Below, one piece after another: positions 8,337 through 17,290 of a stretch of DNA of 64,000 nt. The stretch is from Actinobacteria bacterium IMCC26207. Lineage in GTDB: Bacteria; Actinomycetota; Acidimicrobiia; Acidimicrobiales; Microtrichaceae. Both the position numbers and the translations under genes were made by a program. Location: assembly GCA_001025035.1 (NCBI GenBank), contig LCZK01000009.1, positions 248,001-312,000 on the forward strand. Direction: 5' to 3'. The notes under the pieces are model-generated. The model was not told the origin of the DNA. It ran no database searches and worked only from the letters and a program-made list of their open reading frames with translations. Position 1 is the stretch's first letter, and every line of letters begins with the position of its first letter.

Positions 8337-9287
8337 CTAGGCCGGAGCGTTGAAGTACGAGGCGTACTCGCTGTACGGCACCTGACCGGTAGTTGTTCCG
8401 GTGGCTGCAAGAGCCTGTGCCACAGGGGTAGGAATCGGGGCCCAGTACGCCGGCATCTTGGCGGCAAGCTTGGGGTTCAGCATGTAGATCAGAGAGAAAT
8501 TGATGACAAACAGCGACGGAATCACGGACATCCCCACCTTGGACGTGCGTTCAGCCTGTTGAAAGGTTGCTAGCTGTGCGAAGTCAGTAATCTGCTGCGA
8601 TTCAGTAGCAAATGGAATCTCGGGCGTATACGCCGACTCGTAGAGCATTTCCAAAGATTTTGCTGCTCCGTTATCGAGGCACCAGGTGTTGATATAGCCG
8701 CCGGGAAGAAGAAGCTGATTGATCTCACGAGGTGGAGCAGTTGCATTTGCAGGGCTTTCCAGCATGCCATCGGTGTTGACGGTCAGGCCGTAGCTAGCCA
8801 AGACAATCGGTGCAATGCCGCTGGCTTCGGGGTAGAGCGGATTACCAGTCGTATTGGTCAGGATGCGGACGCTCGAATCAATAATTGCCGCATCTTGGGC
8901 ATTTCCGTTAATACCCCGACCGCTAACGAGCTGTGCAAACTGTGTCTTGGTCAGCACATCCTTCTTGTTGAGTCCAATTTTCTTGGCGAGCTTGTCTGCA
9001 GCTTTTTGCCCTAGAGGCTGGTTGATCTGAGCGGAGCGAGTGATTTGGCTTGGCCCGTACTGCGCGTACTCGGCCACCCCATCAAAGGGTTGGCCAAAGC
9101 CCTGAACAGCAGGCGGGACAGTCGTTGTCGGCGGCACCGTCGTTGTGGGTGGCACAGTCGTTGTGGGCGGGCTTGGCGGGGTCGGCACACAGGCGCTGAT
9201 CGTCGCCGCTGCAACAAGGACTGCCACAACACCCAACATGCGTCCGGCTTTGATGCGCCTAGTTGACTGCAGATTTAGAAAACTCAT
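8337..9287 (-). CDS. Secreted lipoprotein with Pro/Thr linker, function unknown
   Basis: A 316-residue lipoprotein. The start is placed at ATG 9287 (GGAG six bases upstream) rather than the longer frame to 9380, because this gives a normal signal peptide: RRIK, a hydrophobic core, and lipobox ISAC. After the lipidated Cys comes a low-complexity linker made of three PPTTTV repeats, then a globular domain of about 260 residues that I do not recognise; it has few cysteines and several hydrophobic stretches (FVINFSLIYML) too short and isolated to call membrane helices. It is expected on the outer face of the cytoplasmic membrane. The style of leader and linker resembles that of the two large lipoproteins at 20.3-27 kb. 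Confidence 0.8.
   Translation of the reverse strand: MSFLNLQSTRRIKAGRMLGVVAVLVAAATISACVPTPPSPPTTTVPPTTTVPPTTTVPPAVQGFGQPFDGVAEYAQYGPSQITRSAQINQPLGQKAADKLAKKIGLNKKDVLTKTQFAQLVSGRGINGNAQDAAIIDSSVRILTNTTGNPLYPEASGIAPIVLASYGLTVNTDGMLESPANATAPPREINQLLLPGGYINTWCLDNGAAKSLEMLYESAYTPEIPFATESQQITDFAQLATFQQAERTSKVGMSVIPSLFVINFSLIYMLNPKLAAKMPAYWAPIPTPVAQALAATGTTTGQVPYSEYASYFNAPA
9121..9174. repeat. Three 18-bp tandem units coding the PPTTTV linker
   Basis: Three near-identical 18-bp units (9121-9138, 9139-9156, 9157-9174), each beginning GTCGTTGT on the plus strand, encode the repeated Pro-Pro-Thr-Thr-Thr-Val of the lipoprotein linker. The third unit has drifted at its end. The unit length is a multiple of three, so copy-number change would keep the frame and only alter linker length. 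Confidence 0.85.
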
Positions 9288-9686
9288 TTCAACTCCAGAT
9301 TGTTGGATTCTTTGCGCTACGAGAGCCGTGTGGCAGACGACTTCTATTTCCACTTTCAGAGCGTGACGGGCGTTGCTCACTCGGTCAACCGAGCAGATCC
9401 CCTAGCGCAGGGTGTTTAACCGCTTGAGGCCACTCCCCTTTAAGCCGCCGCTCGTTCAGCCACTGCAGCAGCATGCCACTGCATCGCTAGGCCACCGCCG
9501 CGGCGAATTGTGCAAACAGGTCGCCCGGTAGCGGGAACTGCAATCGCCAAGTGATTGCCATCGGCCGCTCACCCTGATGGCGCACATGTGGTTTCACCTC
9601 TCTAGGGCATTCAGCTGACTAGGGTCGGTGTTGGGTTAGGGCGTAGATGCGGTTAGGTCTGGGCGCATTGCAACTAAGGAGGAACT
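9288..9686. other. 399-base intergenic region between lipoprotein and restriction endonuclease
   Basis: The two flanking genes are divergent, so both promoters should lie here. I see a strong ribosome site for the endonuclease (AAGGAGG just before the GTG at 9687) and GGAG for the lipoprotein, but no convincing -35/-10 pair. A 6-bp inverted repeat GCCATC/GATGGC (9557-9562, 9576-9581) is too short to interpret. No coding potential or RNA gene was recognised. Confidence 0.6.
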
Positions 9687-11192
9687 GTGTCTGCTTCACA
9701 ACGGGAATACGACGCTTGGCTTGAGCGACTCACTCTTCAATCGTTGGAGTCGTGGTTTCAAGATCTTGGGTGTGACCAGGTTCTCATCAAAGAACTGCAG
9801 CCGAACAACAACTCAAAGCAACAAATCTATCTTGGGCCCCACCTGAACGACGTGGCTGGTATCCCTTCTGGAGATCCTGTTGCATCGACGGGAAGGTCAG
9901 CGAAGCACAGGTATCCGAAACCCATTTTCACGGTTCCTGTGGATTTCGCTTGGCTTGCACCAGGAGGAATAGCGCCAGCCCCTGCAGCCAAGATGATTTA
10001 CTACCCCCAGTATCCAGAAGTGCGGCTCTCGGGTTTGCTCACTGGCTGTGCCGAACCGCCATCAGAACTCTTAAATATTGATAAACGGGGCAAAGAAGTC
10101 GGACGCCTACTTCTTATGGGGGTGGCCAAGCGCACATCCAAAGTGTTTGCTCTGATTGTTCCGGTCGGTATCGCATTGCACGGTCAGGTGCGCAGCCTGC
10201 GGCTTGAACAGCAGGGAATCATTCGGGTCTGGAGACTGCCAGCGACTTCGGATCCAGTGTTCCAGTTTGATCCGCCAGAATCCCCACCATCGCTTGTCGC
10301 ACCCGTTCAGGAGCAGCTCCGCGAGGTAGAGGAGCCACACCTACCCCCACCGATTACTGACTCGAGGGCACTTCTTCTGCAACGACTCTGCGCTATCTCT
10401 GGTGAAGGGTGGATCCCGGGTCAGCGGATGACCACTTCGGGGGTAATCCCCTATCAAGCCAAAAACGGTGGAGGGTTCACGCTCGAGGCGCGTCTTGGCA
10501 TTGTTAGTAACGCTGAAGCTGGGCCGGACTTTCATGGTTGGGAAGTCAAACAACACAACGCGCACAGCTTGATTCGACCGAGGGCGGGCCAAGTCACACT
10601 CTTTGACCCGGCACCAGATGGGGGTTTCTACAAAGAGCTTGGTCCAGCAGATTTCTTACGGAAGTACGGCCGACTCAGCGCTGACGCAAAACGATGGGAC
10701 TTCACCAGTCGTCACCAGTTTGGAGTGAGGCATGCAACCACTGGCATGCAACTTGTCATGTCTGGATATTCACCTGGCGGACTCAATCCCAATGGCTTTG
10801 TGGGACTGACCAGCGCCAGTGGCGACGTGACGATGTCTTGGAGTTTTGCCAAACTCATGGGGCATTGGAAGAACAAGCATGCCCAGGCCGTCTTTGTTTC
10901 ATCAGTTTCAAGAGAGACCCCGAACCCGAACGACATCGGCAGTTCCCAAGTGAACTACCAATACGCTCCGCTTGTTCACCTTGGCATAGGCACCCAGTTC
11001 GGATTATTCCTCGACGCGATTTTGGCAGGGACCATCAAGTTCGACCCGGGCTTGAACGTGAAGCAGAGTGCCGACGGAAAATGGAAATCGCACAGCCGCT
11101 ATTCGTTCAGGATCAGTTCAAGAGATCTCAATTGCCTCTACGACGACTTCCTTACAGTCGAGGCGTGTAGCGGAGTCGTCGTTAACTCCTGA
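9687..11192 (+). CDS. MvaI/BcnI-family type II restriction endonuclease with extra N-terminal domain
   Basis: A 501-residue protein whose C-terminal half matches the MvaI/BcnI nuclease family: GGFTLEARLGI, then GPDFHGWEVKQ, giving the catalytic set Glu267, Asp281, Glu286 and Lys288 (D...ExK), then TLFDPAPDGGF and FLRKYG. MvaI and BcnI are about 240-250 residues and cut CCWGG or CCSGG as monomers. Here the nuclease region starts near residue 225, and the first 220 residues are an additional unrecognised domain followed by a Pro-rich hinge. Start is GTG 9687 behind AAGGAGG. Its stop lies two bases from that of the convergent C5-methyltransferase, so the two form a tail-to-tail R-M pair. Confidence 0.88.
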   Translation: MSASQREYDAWLERLTLQSLESWFQDLGCDQVLIKELQPNNNSKQQIYLGPHLNDVAGIPSGDPVASTGRSAKHRYPKPIFTVPVDFAWLAPGGIAPAPAAKMIYYPQYPEVRLSGLLTGCAEPPSELLNIDKRGKEVGRLLLMGVAKRTSKVFALIVPVGIALHGQVRSLRLEQQGIIRVWRLPATSDPVFQFDPPESPPSLVAPVQEQLREVEEPHLPPPITDSRALLLQRLCAISGEGWIPGQRMTTSGVIPYQAKNGGGFTLEARLGIVSNAEAGPDFHGWEVKQHNAHSLIRPRAGQVTLFDPAPDGGFYKELGPADFLRKYGRLSADAKRWDFTSRHQFGVRHATTGMQLVMSGYSPGGLNPNGFVGLTSASGDVTMSWSFAKLMGHWKNKHAQAVFVSSVSRETPNPNDIGSSQVNYQYAPLVHLGIGTQFGLFLDAILAGTIKFDPGLNVKQSADGKWKSHSRYSFRISSRDLNCLYDDFLTVEACSGVVVNS

Positions 11193-11194
11193 GC

Positions 11195-12427
11195 TCACGA
11201 AGCTGCAGGAAGTTCGGTCTCTGCGTACTCAAGAATGAATGGATGAAGCGCCTCTGCAACAGCCGAGACCATGGGCACAACAACGCTGTTTCCAAATTGT
11301 CGATAGGCCTGGGTGTCACTTACGGGAATGACAAAATTGTCGGGGAAGCCCATCAAGCGAGCGCACTCCCGAGGTGTCAACCGCCGCGGGGTTCGCCGCG
11401 GCCCGCGACTCACCAAGACTTCTGACCCATCTTTGTAGTAGCGCGCCGAAAGCGTTCGGGCTACATCATCGGGGCCAACAAGGCCATACCCAAAGCCGTT
11501 TCCGGCTTTGCGGTGCTTGGCCGCGTAGTCACGCAGGTACCTCCACAAGTGTGGGGTCAACGTATATCGAGGATCAACAGCGCCAGTCGAAGTTGTATAG
11601 GGCGGCTCGGGGCGCTCCGATCCATCTTCAGGATGCAATACATCTCGCATGAGCGGAGCGACAGAGGGAGTCTTCACGAGATCGAAATCAAAGGCCGGCA
11701 TCTCACCACGCTCGCCATCAAATCCAATTATTAGCACCCTGCGCCGGCCCTGCGGGACCCACTGCCGGGCATCCATCACCTTGTAGGTGATGTGGTAGCC
11801 GAGTTCGTCCTCAAGAGTTCGTCGAATCACCTCGAATGTTCTGCCGCGATCGTGCGAGAGAAGGTTCCTGACGTTCTCTAGGAGAAACACTCCAGGCCTT
11901 TTGGCGTCAATAATTCGCGCAACGTCGAAGAATAGCGTTCCCTGGGTTTCATCCTCGAAACCGTGTGCGCGGCCCAGTGCGTTCTTCTTTGAAACACCAG
12001 CAATGGAGAAGGGCTGACATGGGAATCCTGCGAGAAGCACGTCGTGGTCGGGCACCTCATCGGATGCAACTTCAGTGATGTCTTCCGCAAAGGTGTGTTC
12101 TGGGTGCTCACCGAAATTCGCTGCGTAGGTCTGCCGTGCGAACTTGTTCCACTCGGCGGTGAACACACACCGACCGCCGATCCCTTCGAAAGATTTGCGG
12201 ATACCTCCGATACCGGCGAACAAATCGACAAAGGTGAACTCGTCGCCCCCTGATGGGCGCCCTAAGTGGATTCTAAATACGTCGGCGAGGTACGGGGGGC
12301 ATGTGACGTCACCCTTCTCCCATCGCCTTACGGTGCGCTCATCAATACCCAGCATCTCGGCGATTTGCGGTTGAGTGTGCTTCACACGCAACCGCTGAAG
12401 AAGGCTACGAGGAGTTTCAGTCGACAT
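11195..12427 (-). CDS. DNA (cytosine-5) methyltransferase with N-terminal HTH
   Basis: A 410-residue C5-cytosine methyltransferase, the modification partner of the convergent endonuclease. Residues about 17-40 form a helix-turn-helix (QPQIAEMLGIDERTVRRWEKG). The catalytic domain follows: motif I VDLFAGIGGIRKSF, motif IV GFPCQPFS with nucleophile Cys137, motif VI LENVRNL, motif VIII QGRRRVLIIGF, and motif X near QFGNSVVVPMV. The region before motif IX (GYGLVGPDDVARTLSARYYKDG) is reminiscent of Dcm/EcoRII-type enzymes, which suggests CCWGG as target (inference). The HTH may let the enzyme repress its own or the nuclease's promoter, as in other HTH-bearing C5 enzymes. ATG 12427 has AAGGTGA about seven bases upstream. 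Confidence 0.94.
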   Translation of the reverse strand: MSTETPRSLLQRLRVKHTQPQIAEMLGIDERTVRRWEKGDVTCPPYLADVFRIHLGRPSGGDEFTFVDLFAGIGGIRKSFEGIGGRCVFTAEWNKFARQTYAANFGEHPEHTFAEDITEVASDEVPDHDVLLAGFPCQPFSIAGVSKKNALGRAHGFEDETQGTLFFDVARIIDAKRPGVFLLENVRNLLSHDRGRTFEVIRRTLEDELGYHITYKVMDARQWVPQGRRRVLIIGFDGERGEMPAFDFDLVKTPSVAPLMRDVLHPEDGSERPEPPYTTSTGAVDPRYTLTPHLWRYLRDYAAKHRKAGNGFGYGLVGPDDVARTLSARYYKDGSEVLVSRGPRRTPRRLTPRECARLMGFPDNFVIPVSDTQAYRQFGNSVVVPMVSAVAEALHPFILEYAETELPAAS

Positions 12428-12690
12428 TTTGGAATCACCTTATGGGGAGTGGTACCGGACATTCTGCCCGGTTGAGCTGGGGGAAGGGTGGACCCCAATA
12501 ACCGTAGAAGGAGCCTGGGACACTAGGGCGGGATCACGAGCGCCGAAGGGTGAGTGACGCAATCAGCCAATCGCGTTGCACTTCTCTCCAACCGGAAAAC
12601 TTCAGCCCGCTGGTAACATGTTCCCTTCGCAGAACGACAACCTCGCTAGCTGACTCAACCGCAAGCGATGACAAGAACTGCAGGGGCAGC

Positions 12691-13623
12691 ATGGACTTAA
12701 ACCCAGCGATGATCGTTGCTGGCGCGATTGTGGGATTCATCGTCGGCCTAACCGGCATGGGTGGCGGCGCGCTCATGACCCCCGTGCTGGTGCTGGTGTT
12801 CAACATGGACCCTGCAACTGCGGTGAGTTCAGACGTGATTGCCAGTTTGATCATGAAACCATTCGGTGGCGGCGTTCATGTGCGCCGCGGCACCGTGAAC
12901 TGGCGTCTGGTGGGCTGGCTCAGCGTTGGTTCCGTCCCGATGGCTTTTCTCGGCGCCTATCTGATCGACAGCGTGTTTGGCGGTCCGGAGTCAGCAAAAA
13001 TCATCAAGACGATGCTGGGCTGGGTTCTGCTCGTGGCCGCCGCAGCGATTATTGCCAAGATGGTTCTGTCGGCCCGTCGCGGCATCGCACCGAATGCCGA
13101 ACCCATGGGTGGCGCTGCAGTGCGACCGCTGCCCACCATGTTGATCGGCGCAATCGGCGGCCTGATTGTGGGGCTCACCTCAGTAGGTTCGGGTTCGCTC
13201 ATCATTGTGATGCTGTTGTTGTTGTACCCGCTGCTCTCGGCCAAAGAGATGATCGGTTCTGATCTTGTTCAGGCCATTCCGCTTGTGGGCGCCGCAGCGA
13301 TCGGCCACGCAATATTTGGTAACCCCCAGGTTGAAGTGATCGGGTCGGTGCTTGTCGGTGCCATACCCGCCATCATGATCGGCGCAAACTTCTCCTCTAA
13401 AGGATCTGACCGTTACATCAAGCCCGCACTCATTGCAGTGCTGTTGATTTCATCTCTCAAATTGTTGGAGCCCAATAAGGGTGACTTCAACTTGTTAGTA
13501 CTGGCAATTGCGGTTGCCACAGCTGTTGGCTTGGTTCTGATGTACGCATCAGACCGTCGCAAGGGCCGCCTGACAGAAGGCTTGGTCGGGGTAGATGCCA
13601 GCAGCGTGAGCGAGAAGCGCTAG
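12691..13623 (+). CDS. TauE/SafE-family sulfite/anion exporter-like membrane protein
   Basis: A 310-residue integral membrane protein of the TauE/SafE (DUF81) family, putative exporters of sulfite or organosulfonate-derived anions. The two family repeats are visible: GFIVGLTGMGGGALMTPVLVLVFN near the start and GGLIVGLTSVGSGSLIIVMLLLLYP in the middle, with GSDLVQAIPLVGAAAIGH in the second half. About eight hydrophobic helices are seen. The frame is open upstream to 12550, but ATG 12691 fits the family start (MDLNPAMIVAGAIVG); the extra 47 residues look non-membrane and random. The 3' end overlaps the convergent HD-domain gene by four bases. Specific substrate not predictable. Confidence 0.9.
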   Translation: MDLNPAMIVAGAIVGFIVGLTGMGGGALMTPVLVLVFNMDPATAVSSDVIASLIMKPFGGGVHVRRGTVNWRLVGWLSVGSVPMAFLGAYLIDSVFGGPESAKIIKTMLGWVLLVAAAAIIAKMVLSARRGIAPNAEPMGGAAVRPLPTMLIGAIGGLIVGLTSVGSGSLIIVMLLLLYPLLSAKEMIGSDLVQAIPLVGAAAIGHAIFGNPQVEVIGSVLVGAIPAIMIGANFSSKGSDRYIKPALIAVLLISSLKLLEPNKGDFNLLVLAIAVATAVGLVLMYASDRRKGRLTEGLVGVDASSVSEKR

Positions 13624-14135
13624 ACCACTGCGCCGTACTCGGCCAGCACTGCGCGAGCACCCGCGTACTTCTTTTCAAACCACTCGGCATCCGACGCGCT
13701 GAGTTTTGCAACCCGCTCGGGGTTGGAGTTATCAAGATTGTCGGCCAGCTTGACCCAGCGCCCCAAAGGGTTCTCTCCTGCGCGCCGCACCATGTCGAGG
13801 TACTCCTCGCCCTCTCGCTTGGTCACAGAATCCACACCGTCGACCACCTCTTGGCTGAAGCCAAGCACCGTTAGGTCTTCAAGTGTGACGGGGCAATCTT
13901 CAACCACATCATGAAGTGCGGCAACCACCCTGCAGTCCTGCACCAGATCTGCCGGAGCGATCTTCTGCACACCGTCGATGACTCGCCGCACATGCAAGAT
14001 GTACGCAGCGCCCGCCTTATCGGTCTGGGTTGCATGTTCTGTCTCGGCTAGCGCAAAGGCTTGGTCAAACCCTGCTACTGGCATCCCGCCTGCTTCAGCC
14101 CCTGCGCGAGAATCTGAATCCGAATTCTGAGACAT
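13620..14135 (-). CDS. Small HD-domain phosphohydrolase (RelA/SpoT hydrolase-like)
   Basis: A 171-residue stand-alone HD hydrolase related to the hydrolase domain of RelA/SpoT and to Mesh1. Metal-binding residues are in place: YILHVRRV (His48), ALHDVVEDCP (His75-Asp76, with Glu79-Asp80 equal to the ED diad of SpoT-type hydrolases), and KLADNLDNS as the last Asp. No synthetase or TGS domain is present. It may split ppGpp or another pyrophosphorylated nucleotide; the activity is inference from the family. A larger paralogue lies at 28879-29874. The first 20 residues are a Ser/Asp/Ala-rich tail. Confidence 0.85.
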   Translation of the reverse strand: MSQNSDSDSRAGAEAGGMPVAGFDQAFALAETEHATQTDKAGAAYILHVRRVIDGVQKIAPADLVQDCRVVAALHDVVEDCPVTLEDLTVLGFSQEVVDGVDSVTKREGEEYLDMVRRAGENPLGRWVKLADNLDNSNPERVAKLSASDAEWFEKKYAGARAVLAEYGAVV

Positions 14136-14242
14136 CTGGCCCTCCCTGTTGGCGTGTGGTCAGGGTAGTACCCGTACAGTGTGTCCTTGGGCGCTGGCTG
14201 CACAAACGGGCCAGGTATCGCCGTGACCGTGGGAGTTGCCAG

Positions 14243-14911
14243 ATGACCGACAGCCAAATCACCGACAGCCAGACCAGCAACAGCCAGATGACTGACAGCG
14301 AGCTCTACAGCAAGCAGGGCTTTGGGCAGTCCTCTGGTTTTGGGGTCAGGCCAGCACTGCTGATTGTTGACCTGCAGGTTGGGTTTACTGACCCCGAGAT
14401 CTTCGGCGGCGGCAATATCTTGGATGCCGTGGCCAACACTCAGGTCTTGTTGAAAGTGGCTCGAGACTGCAAAATCCCAATCGCTCATACCAAGATTGTG
14501 TACGCAGATGATGGCTCCGACGCTGGCGTGTTCTGCCTAAAGAACCCGGGCCTGCTGCAGCTCACCGAGGATGCTCCGATGAGTCAGATCGTGGCCCAGC
14601 TCACACCACAGGGGGGCGAGCTTGTGGTTCGCAAAACCCAGCCCTCTGCGTTTCTGTATACGCAGCTGGCGGCCTGGTTGATCAACAAGGCTGTAGACAC
14701 CGTGATCGTGGCGGGCTGCACTACCTCGGGTTGCGTGCGGGCCTCGGTTGTGGACTCGATGAGTCACAACTTTCGCACCATCGTTGCCGAAGACGCCGTT
14801 GGCGACCGGGCCAGTGCCCCGCATGAGGCAACCCTGTTTGACCTGTCTCAGAAATATGCAGACCTGCTCAGCACCCAGCAGATCATTTCGCACCTGCGCA
14901 GTAGTAACTGA
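14243..14911 (+). CDS. Isochorismatase-like / N-carbamoylsarcosine-type amidohydrolase
   Basis: A 222-residue cysteine hydrolase. The fold's catalytic triad is visible: Asp in LLIVDLQVGF, Lys in VVRKTQPSAF, and Cys in VAGCTTSGCVRASVVD. The longer GG-rich region and GCTTSGCVR motif are like N-carbamoylsarcosine amidase and related amidohydrolases rather than nicotinamidase (no clear metal-binding site). The start at ATG 14243 with GGGAG seven to eight bases upstream is preferred to the frame opening at 14030, whose upstream part lies antisense to the HD-gene start. Residues 2-21 are encoded by four degenerate 15-bp repeats (TDSQI-like) and are probably a disordered tail. Substrate unknown. Confidence 0.87.
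   Translation: MTDSQITDSQTSNSQMTDSELYSKQGFGQSSGFGVRPALLIVDLQVGFTDPEIFGGGNILDAVANTQVLLKVARDCKIPIAHTKIVYADDGSDAGVFCLKNPGLLQLTEDAPMSQIVAQLTPQGGELVVRKTQPSAFLYTQLAAWLINKAVDTVIVAGCTTSGCVRASVVDSMSHNFRTIVAEDAVGDRASAPHEATLFDLSQKYADLLSTQQIISHLRSSN
14246..14305. repeat. Four degenerate 15-bp tandem units at the start of the amidohydrolase gene
   Basis: Four 15-bp units starting immediately after the ATG (14246, 14261, 14276, 14291), based on ACCGACAGCCAGATC, encode TDSQI, TDSQT, SNSQM and TDSEL. The units have diverged by two to five bases, so the array is older or under selection, and it keeps frame. Confidence 0.8.
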
Positions 14912-14953
14912 CTCCCCTGCTAACCAACTCAGCAACTCAGCATGTCTACCGAG

Positions 14954-17245
14954 TCAGCCAGGGTCGAGCATTCGGGCCTTCCAGCGTTCAAGGTTTCGCC
15001 GGAACTGCCTGGTGCGATACAGAAGCTCCTCATATTCGAACCAAGCCGCAGCTAATTCAAGTTGCCGTTCTTGGCTAGGAATCTGGACTGCCAACTTAGA
15101 CAGGGCTGCATGAGAAATGGTCGAGGCCGTTGCAGAAGTTGAGTCTCTAGCAATCTTGCGAAGGGCTTTTTGCGCCGTGAGCGAAGACAAGTAGGTAGCT
15201 AGGTACATCAGGTTGAGCGGCTGAAGAGACTCAAGCCCCAGATACTCGGCATATGGCAGAAGCTCTTGAGCGCTAAGTGGCACACAGGCAACTTCGGATG
15301 CTTTTATGCGTCCTGCAACTCGGCCTCGTTTCGCACGATCCTCAAGACCAGTCTCGAACCTGACTTCCCCCAAATTGGCAAACGCGGTGTCGAGCAAAAC
15401 AATCTCGGTTGGGTGTTCGGCAGTTCGGTCGCTCAAGAGCTGACGCAGTTCCTTGGGACTCAGGATGTTGACCAACTCGCCAAGTGCCCCCTTGATCTGC
15501 ACCTCGGTTGATTCACTGCCGCTGTCTTGCCGGCTTGGACTGACGACCTGCTCAAACCCCTGAGAGAGATCAAGCAAGTTCTGCGCCAATCGGGGAAGGG
15601 GACGGGCCGGGTTTGGATCTTGCGGCGGAAGCCGGCGAGATCGAGTTGCAGTCTTTGAACCGGCCACCTCGGGCAAATAGTCAGCCGGCAACAGGCTATT
15701 TCTGCAATCTTCCAAGTCCTCTCGGGATACAACTTCTAACCAGCCGCTGCTTTGCTCCGAGGATGCCGAGGACTGCTGCTCGGCGGAATAGCTCTCGGCG
15801 GAATAACTCTCGCCGGAATAACTCTCGCCGGCATAACCCGCGGATACCAGCGAGTTCAGCCCCCGCCCCCGCCCCGACCCAGATCTGCGGCGCGACCTGA
15901 CTACGTATGCAACCTGACCCACCAAAGAAGAACTCACCTTTGGCCCTGAGGGAGTGAATTCCTGCGTATGCGCTGTTAGATCGCTCATTAGCACCTGTCG
16001 GTCGGCTGGCGGCTGCCGGTTGAGCTGCAAAATCCCGATTTGGGACTCCCTTGTTCGTACAGCCTTGTTGGGCACGACGAAGGAGGATTCGACCACACCG
16101 TCACGAACCAAACGCTCCCTTAATTCTCGGGACTCTGCAGACCTTGTCCCCTCGGCATTGAGCCACTCGGGAGCAACCGATACGAACGCTGCTGATGGCG
16201 CGCCACCAGCGGGAAGGTGACTCAAGCAGTGCTGCACCCACAATGATGTGAAATCGCCAGTGGGCTTAACGAGCCACCGCGGATCGGTCCGTGATACTCC
16301 CCCATCGCCGCCAATCTGAACTTCCCCTGACCGCGGCGGATTGGCCACAACAGTGACCGAAACCCCGGGAAGCGTCACGAAGCGGTCACCATCGGCGGCA
16401 AGAACATCACCAGCGATGATCTGTGCATCAAAGCCCTCGGCCAACAACAGGGCCAACGCAGCAGCGGCTAGTGCCGGGTCGATCTCTTGGCCCTGCAGTA
16501 CCGGGGACACTCTGCCCTCTTGGCGAGCTTTGTGGCCAAGCATGGCCAACATTGCCCCTGAGGCGCAGCATGGGTCATAGATGAGATCGGTCGGTGTAGG
16601 TGCCAGGGCCAAAATCAGGTCGTTGACTGACCGACTGTCAAACATGTCGGGTGATTCCTCGGGCAGAAGTAAGGCGAATTCGTCACGCAGCACGTCTGCA
16701 TTCAGAGCATCGGCACTGAGCGGGTCTGCATCGCTGCCGGCGTTGAACGCCTCCTTGAGTCGATTCAGATCATCGGGACTAAACCTGTCTCGCACCTGAA
16801 GGGCTGGCTGCAAGGTGGGCGACTTGGCCAGAGCGGCTTGTATGGCAGCGGTTCCACGCTCGCGTTCCAAATAAAACAGTGCAGCAACTGCGAGCGCCCA
16901 TCTTGCAGTGGCAGTCCTTGAGCCGCGATCACCCTCGGGGATGACTGCAGAGTTCTGGAAGATCAGGTCTCTAATTGGCTCTAAAAACTGAAGATCGCGA
17001 ACAGCTAACGCATTCTTGGGGTCTTTGCGATGGGAGCGGGCCCAGTCTGAGAGCGCTTGTTGGCTATAGACCGGCTTTTTAGTGCGCCCGGTGTACGACT
17101 TTGGAAAGTCGGGGTAACGCTTCGCCCAGTTGGTGACCACATTGAGCTGGACCCCGAGCAACGAGGCCGCTTCACTCAGCGAGATTCCAGGCACGGCCAC
17201 TGGGGAAACGAACCGGTGTCGCTCCAATTTACGAGATTCAGACAT
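14954..17245 (-). CDS. HTH - N6-adenine DNA methyltransferase - TRD fusion (type I-like M.S)
   Basis: A 763-residue DNA methyltransferase. Residues about 20-70 are an HTH of excisionase/MerR type (SLSEAASLLGVQLNVVTNWAKRY). The catalytic core is of the HsdM/gamma class: SAM motif DPCCASGAML near 224-233 and catalytic VANPPRSG near 300. A low-complexity insert near 468-488 is made of four SYSGE-like repeats. The last 200 residues look like one HsdS target-recognition unit, ending in ISHAALSKLAVQIPSQERQLELAAAW and a long helix, so recognition seems built in. No nuclease or translocase gene is adjacent, so it may be a solitary enzyme or need the unrecognised divergent genes. It starts at ATG 17245, divergent from the 17423 gene. 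Confidence 0.85.
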   Translation of the reverse strand: MSESRKLERHRFVSPVAVPGISLSEAASLLGVQLNVVTNWAKRYPDFPKSYTGRTKKPVYSQQALSDWARSHRKDPKNALAVRDLQFLEPIRDLIFQNSAVIPEGDRGSRTATARWALAVAALFYLERERGTAAIQAALAKSPTLQPALQVRDRFSPDDLNRLKEAFNAGSDADPLSADALNADVLRDEFALLLPEESPDMFDSRSVNDLILALAPTPTDLIYDPCCASGAMLAMLGHKARQEGRVSPVLQGQEIDPALAAAALALLLAEGFDAQIIAGDVLAADGDRFVTLPGVSVTVVANPPRSGEVQIGGDGGVSRTDPRWLVKPTGDFTSLWVQHCLSHLPAGGAPSAAFVSVAPEWLNAEGTRSAESRELRERLVRDGVVESSFVVPNKAVRTRESQIGILQLNRQPPADRQVLMSDLTAHTQEFTPSGPKVSSSLVGQVAYVVRSRRRSGSGRGRGLNSLVSAGYAGESYSGESYSAESYSAEQQSSASSEQSSGWLEVVSREDLEDCRNSLLPADYLPEVAGSKTATRSRRLPPQDPNPARPLPRLAQNLLDLSQGFEQVVSPSRQDSGSESTEVQIKGALGELVNILSPKELRQLLSDRTAEHPTEIVLLDTAFANLGEVRFETGLEDRAKRGRVAGRIKASEVACVPLSAQELLPYAEYLGLESLQPLNLMYLATYLSSLTAQKALRKIARDSTSATASTISHAALSKLAVQIPSQERQLELAAAWFEYEELLYRTRQFRRNLERWKARMLDPG
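15779..15838. repeat. Four 15-bp tandem units inside the N6-methyltransferase gene
   Basis: Units at 15779, 15794, 15809 and 15824 of the pattern CTCGGCGGAATAACT encode (on the minus strand) repeated Ser-Tyr-Ser-Gly/Ala-Glu. They lie between the catalytic core and the TRD-like region, so they probably form a flexible linker. Confidence 0.85.
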
Positions 17246-17260
17246 GTGCTCAACAAGCCC

Positions 17261-17290
17261 TTGACAAGATCGTTACACAGTGTGTACTAT
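17261..17290 (+). promoter_or_regulatory. Strong sigma-70-type promoter for the 17423-19915 gene set
   Basis: A perfect -35 TTGACA (17261-17266) is followed 18 bases later by TACTAT (17285-17290), a good -10. Transcription would start near 17297, giving a leader of about 125 bases before the ATG at 17423, which has GGAG just upstream. It lies between divergent genes. Confidence 0.6.
17274..17286. promoter_or_regulatory. 13-bp palindrome between -35 and -10 (putative operator)
   Basis: TACACAGTGTGTA is a perfect palindrome around a central G and sits in the promoter spacer, overlapping the first two bases of the -10. A repressor bound here would block the promoter. In addition TTCAGACAT (17237-17245, overlapping the methyltransferase start) and ATGTCTGAA (17289-17297) form a wider 9-bp inverted repeat around it. 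The HTH-bearing methyltransferase next door is a candidate ligand; this is inference. Confidence 0.45.
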
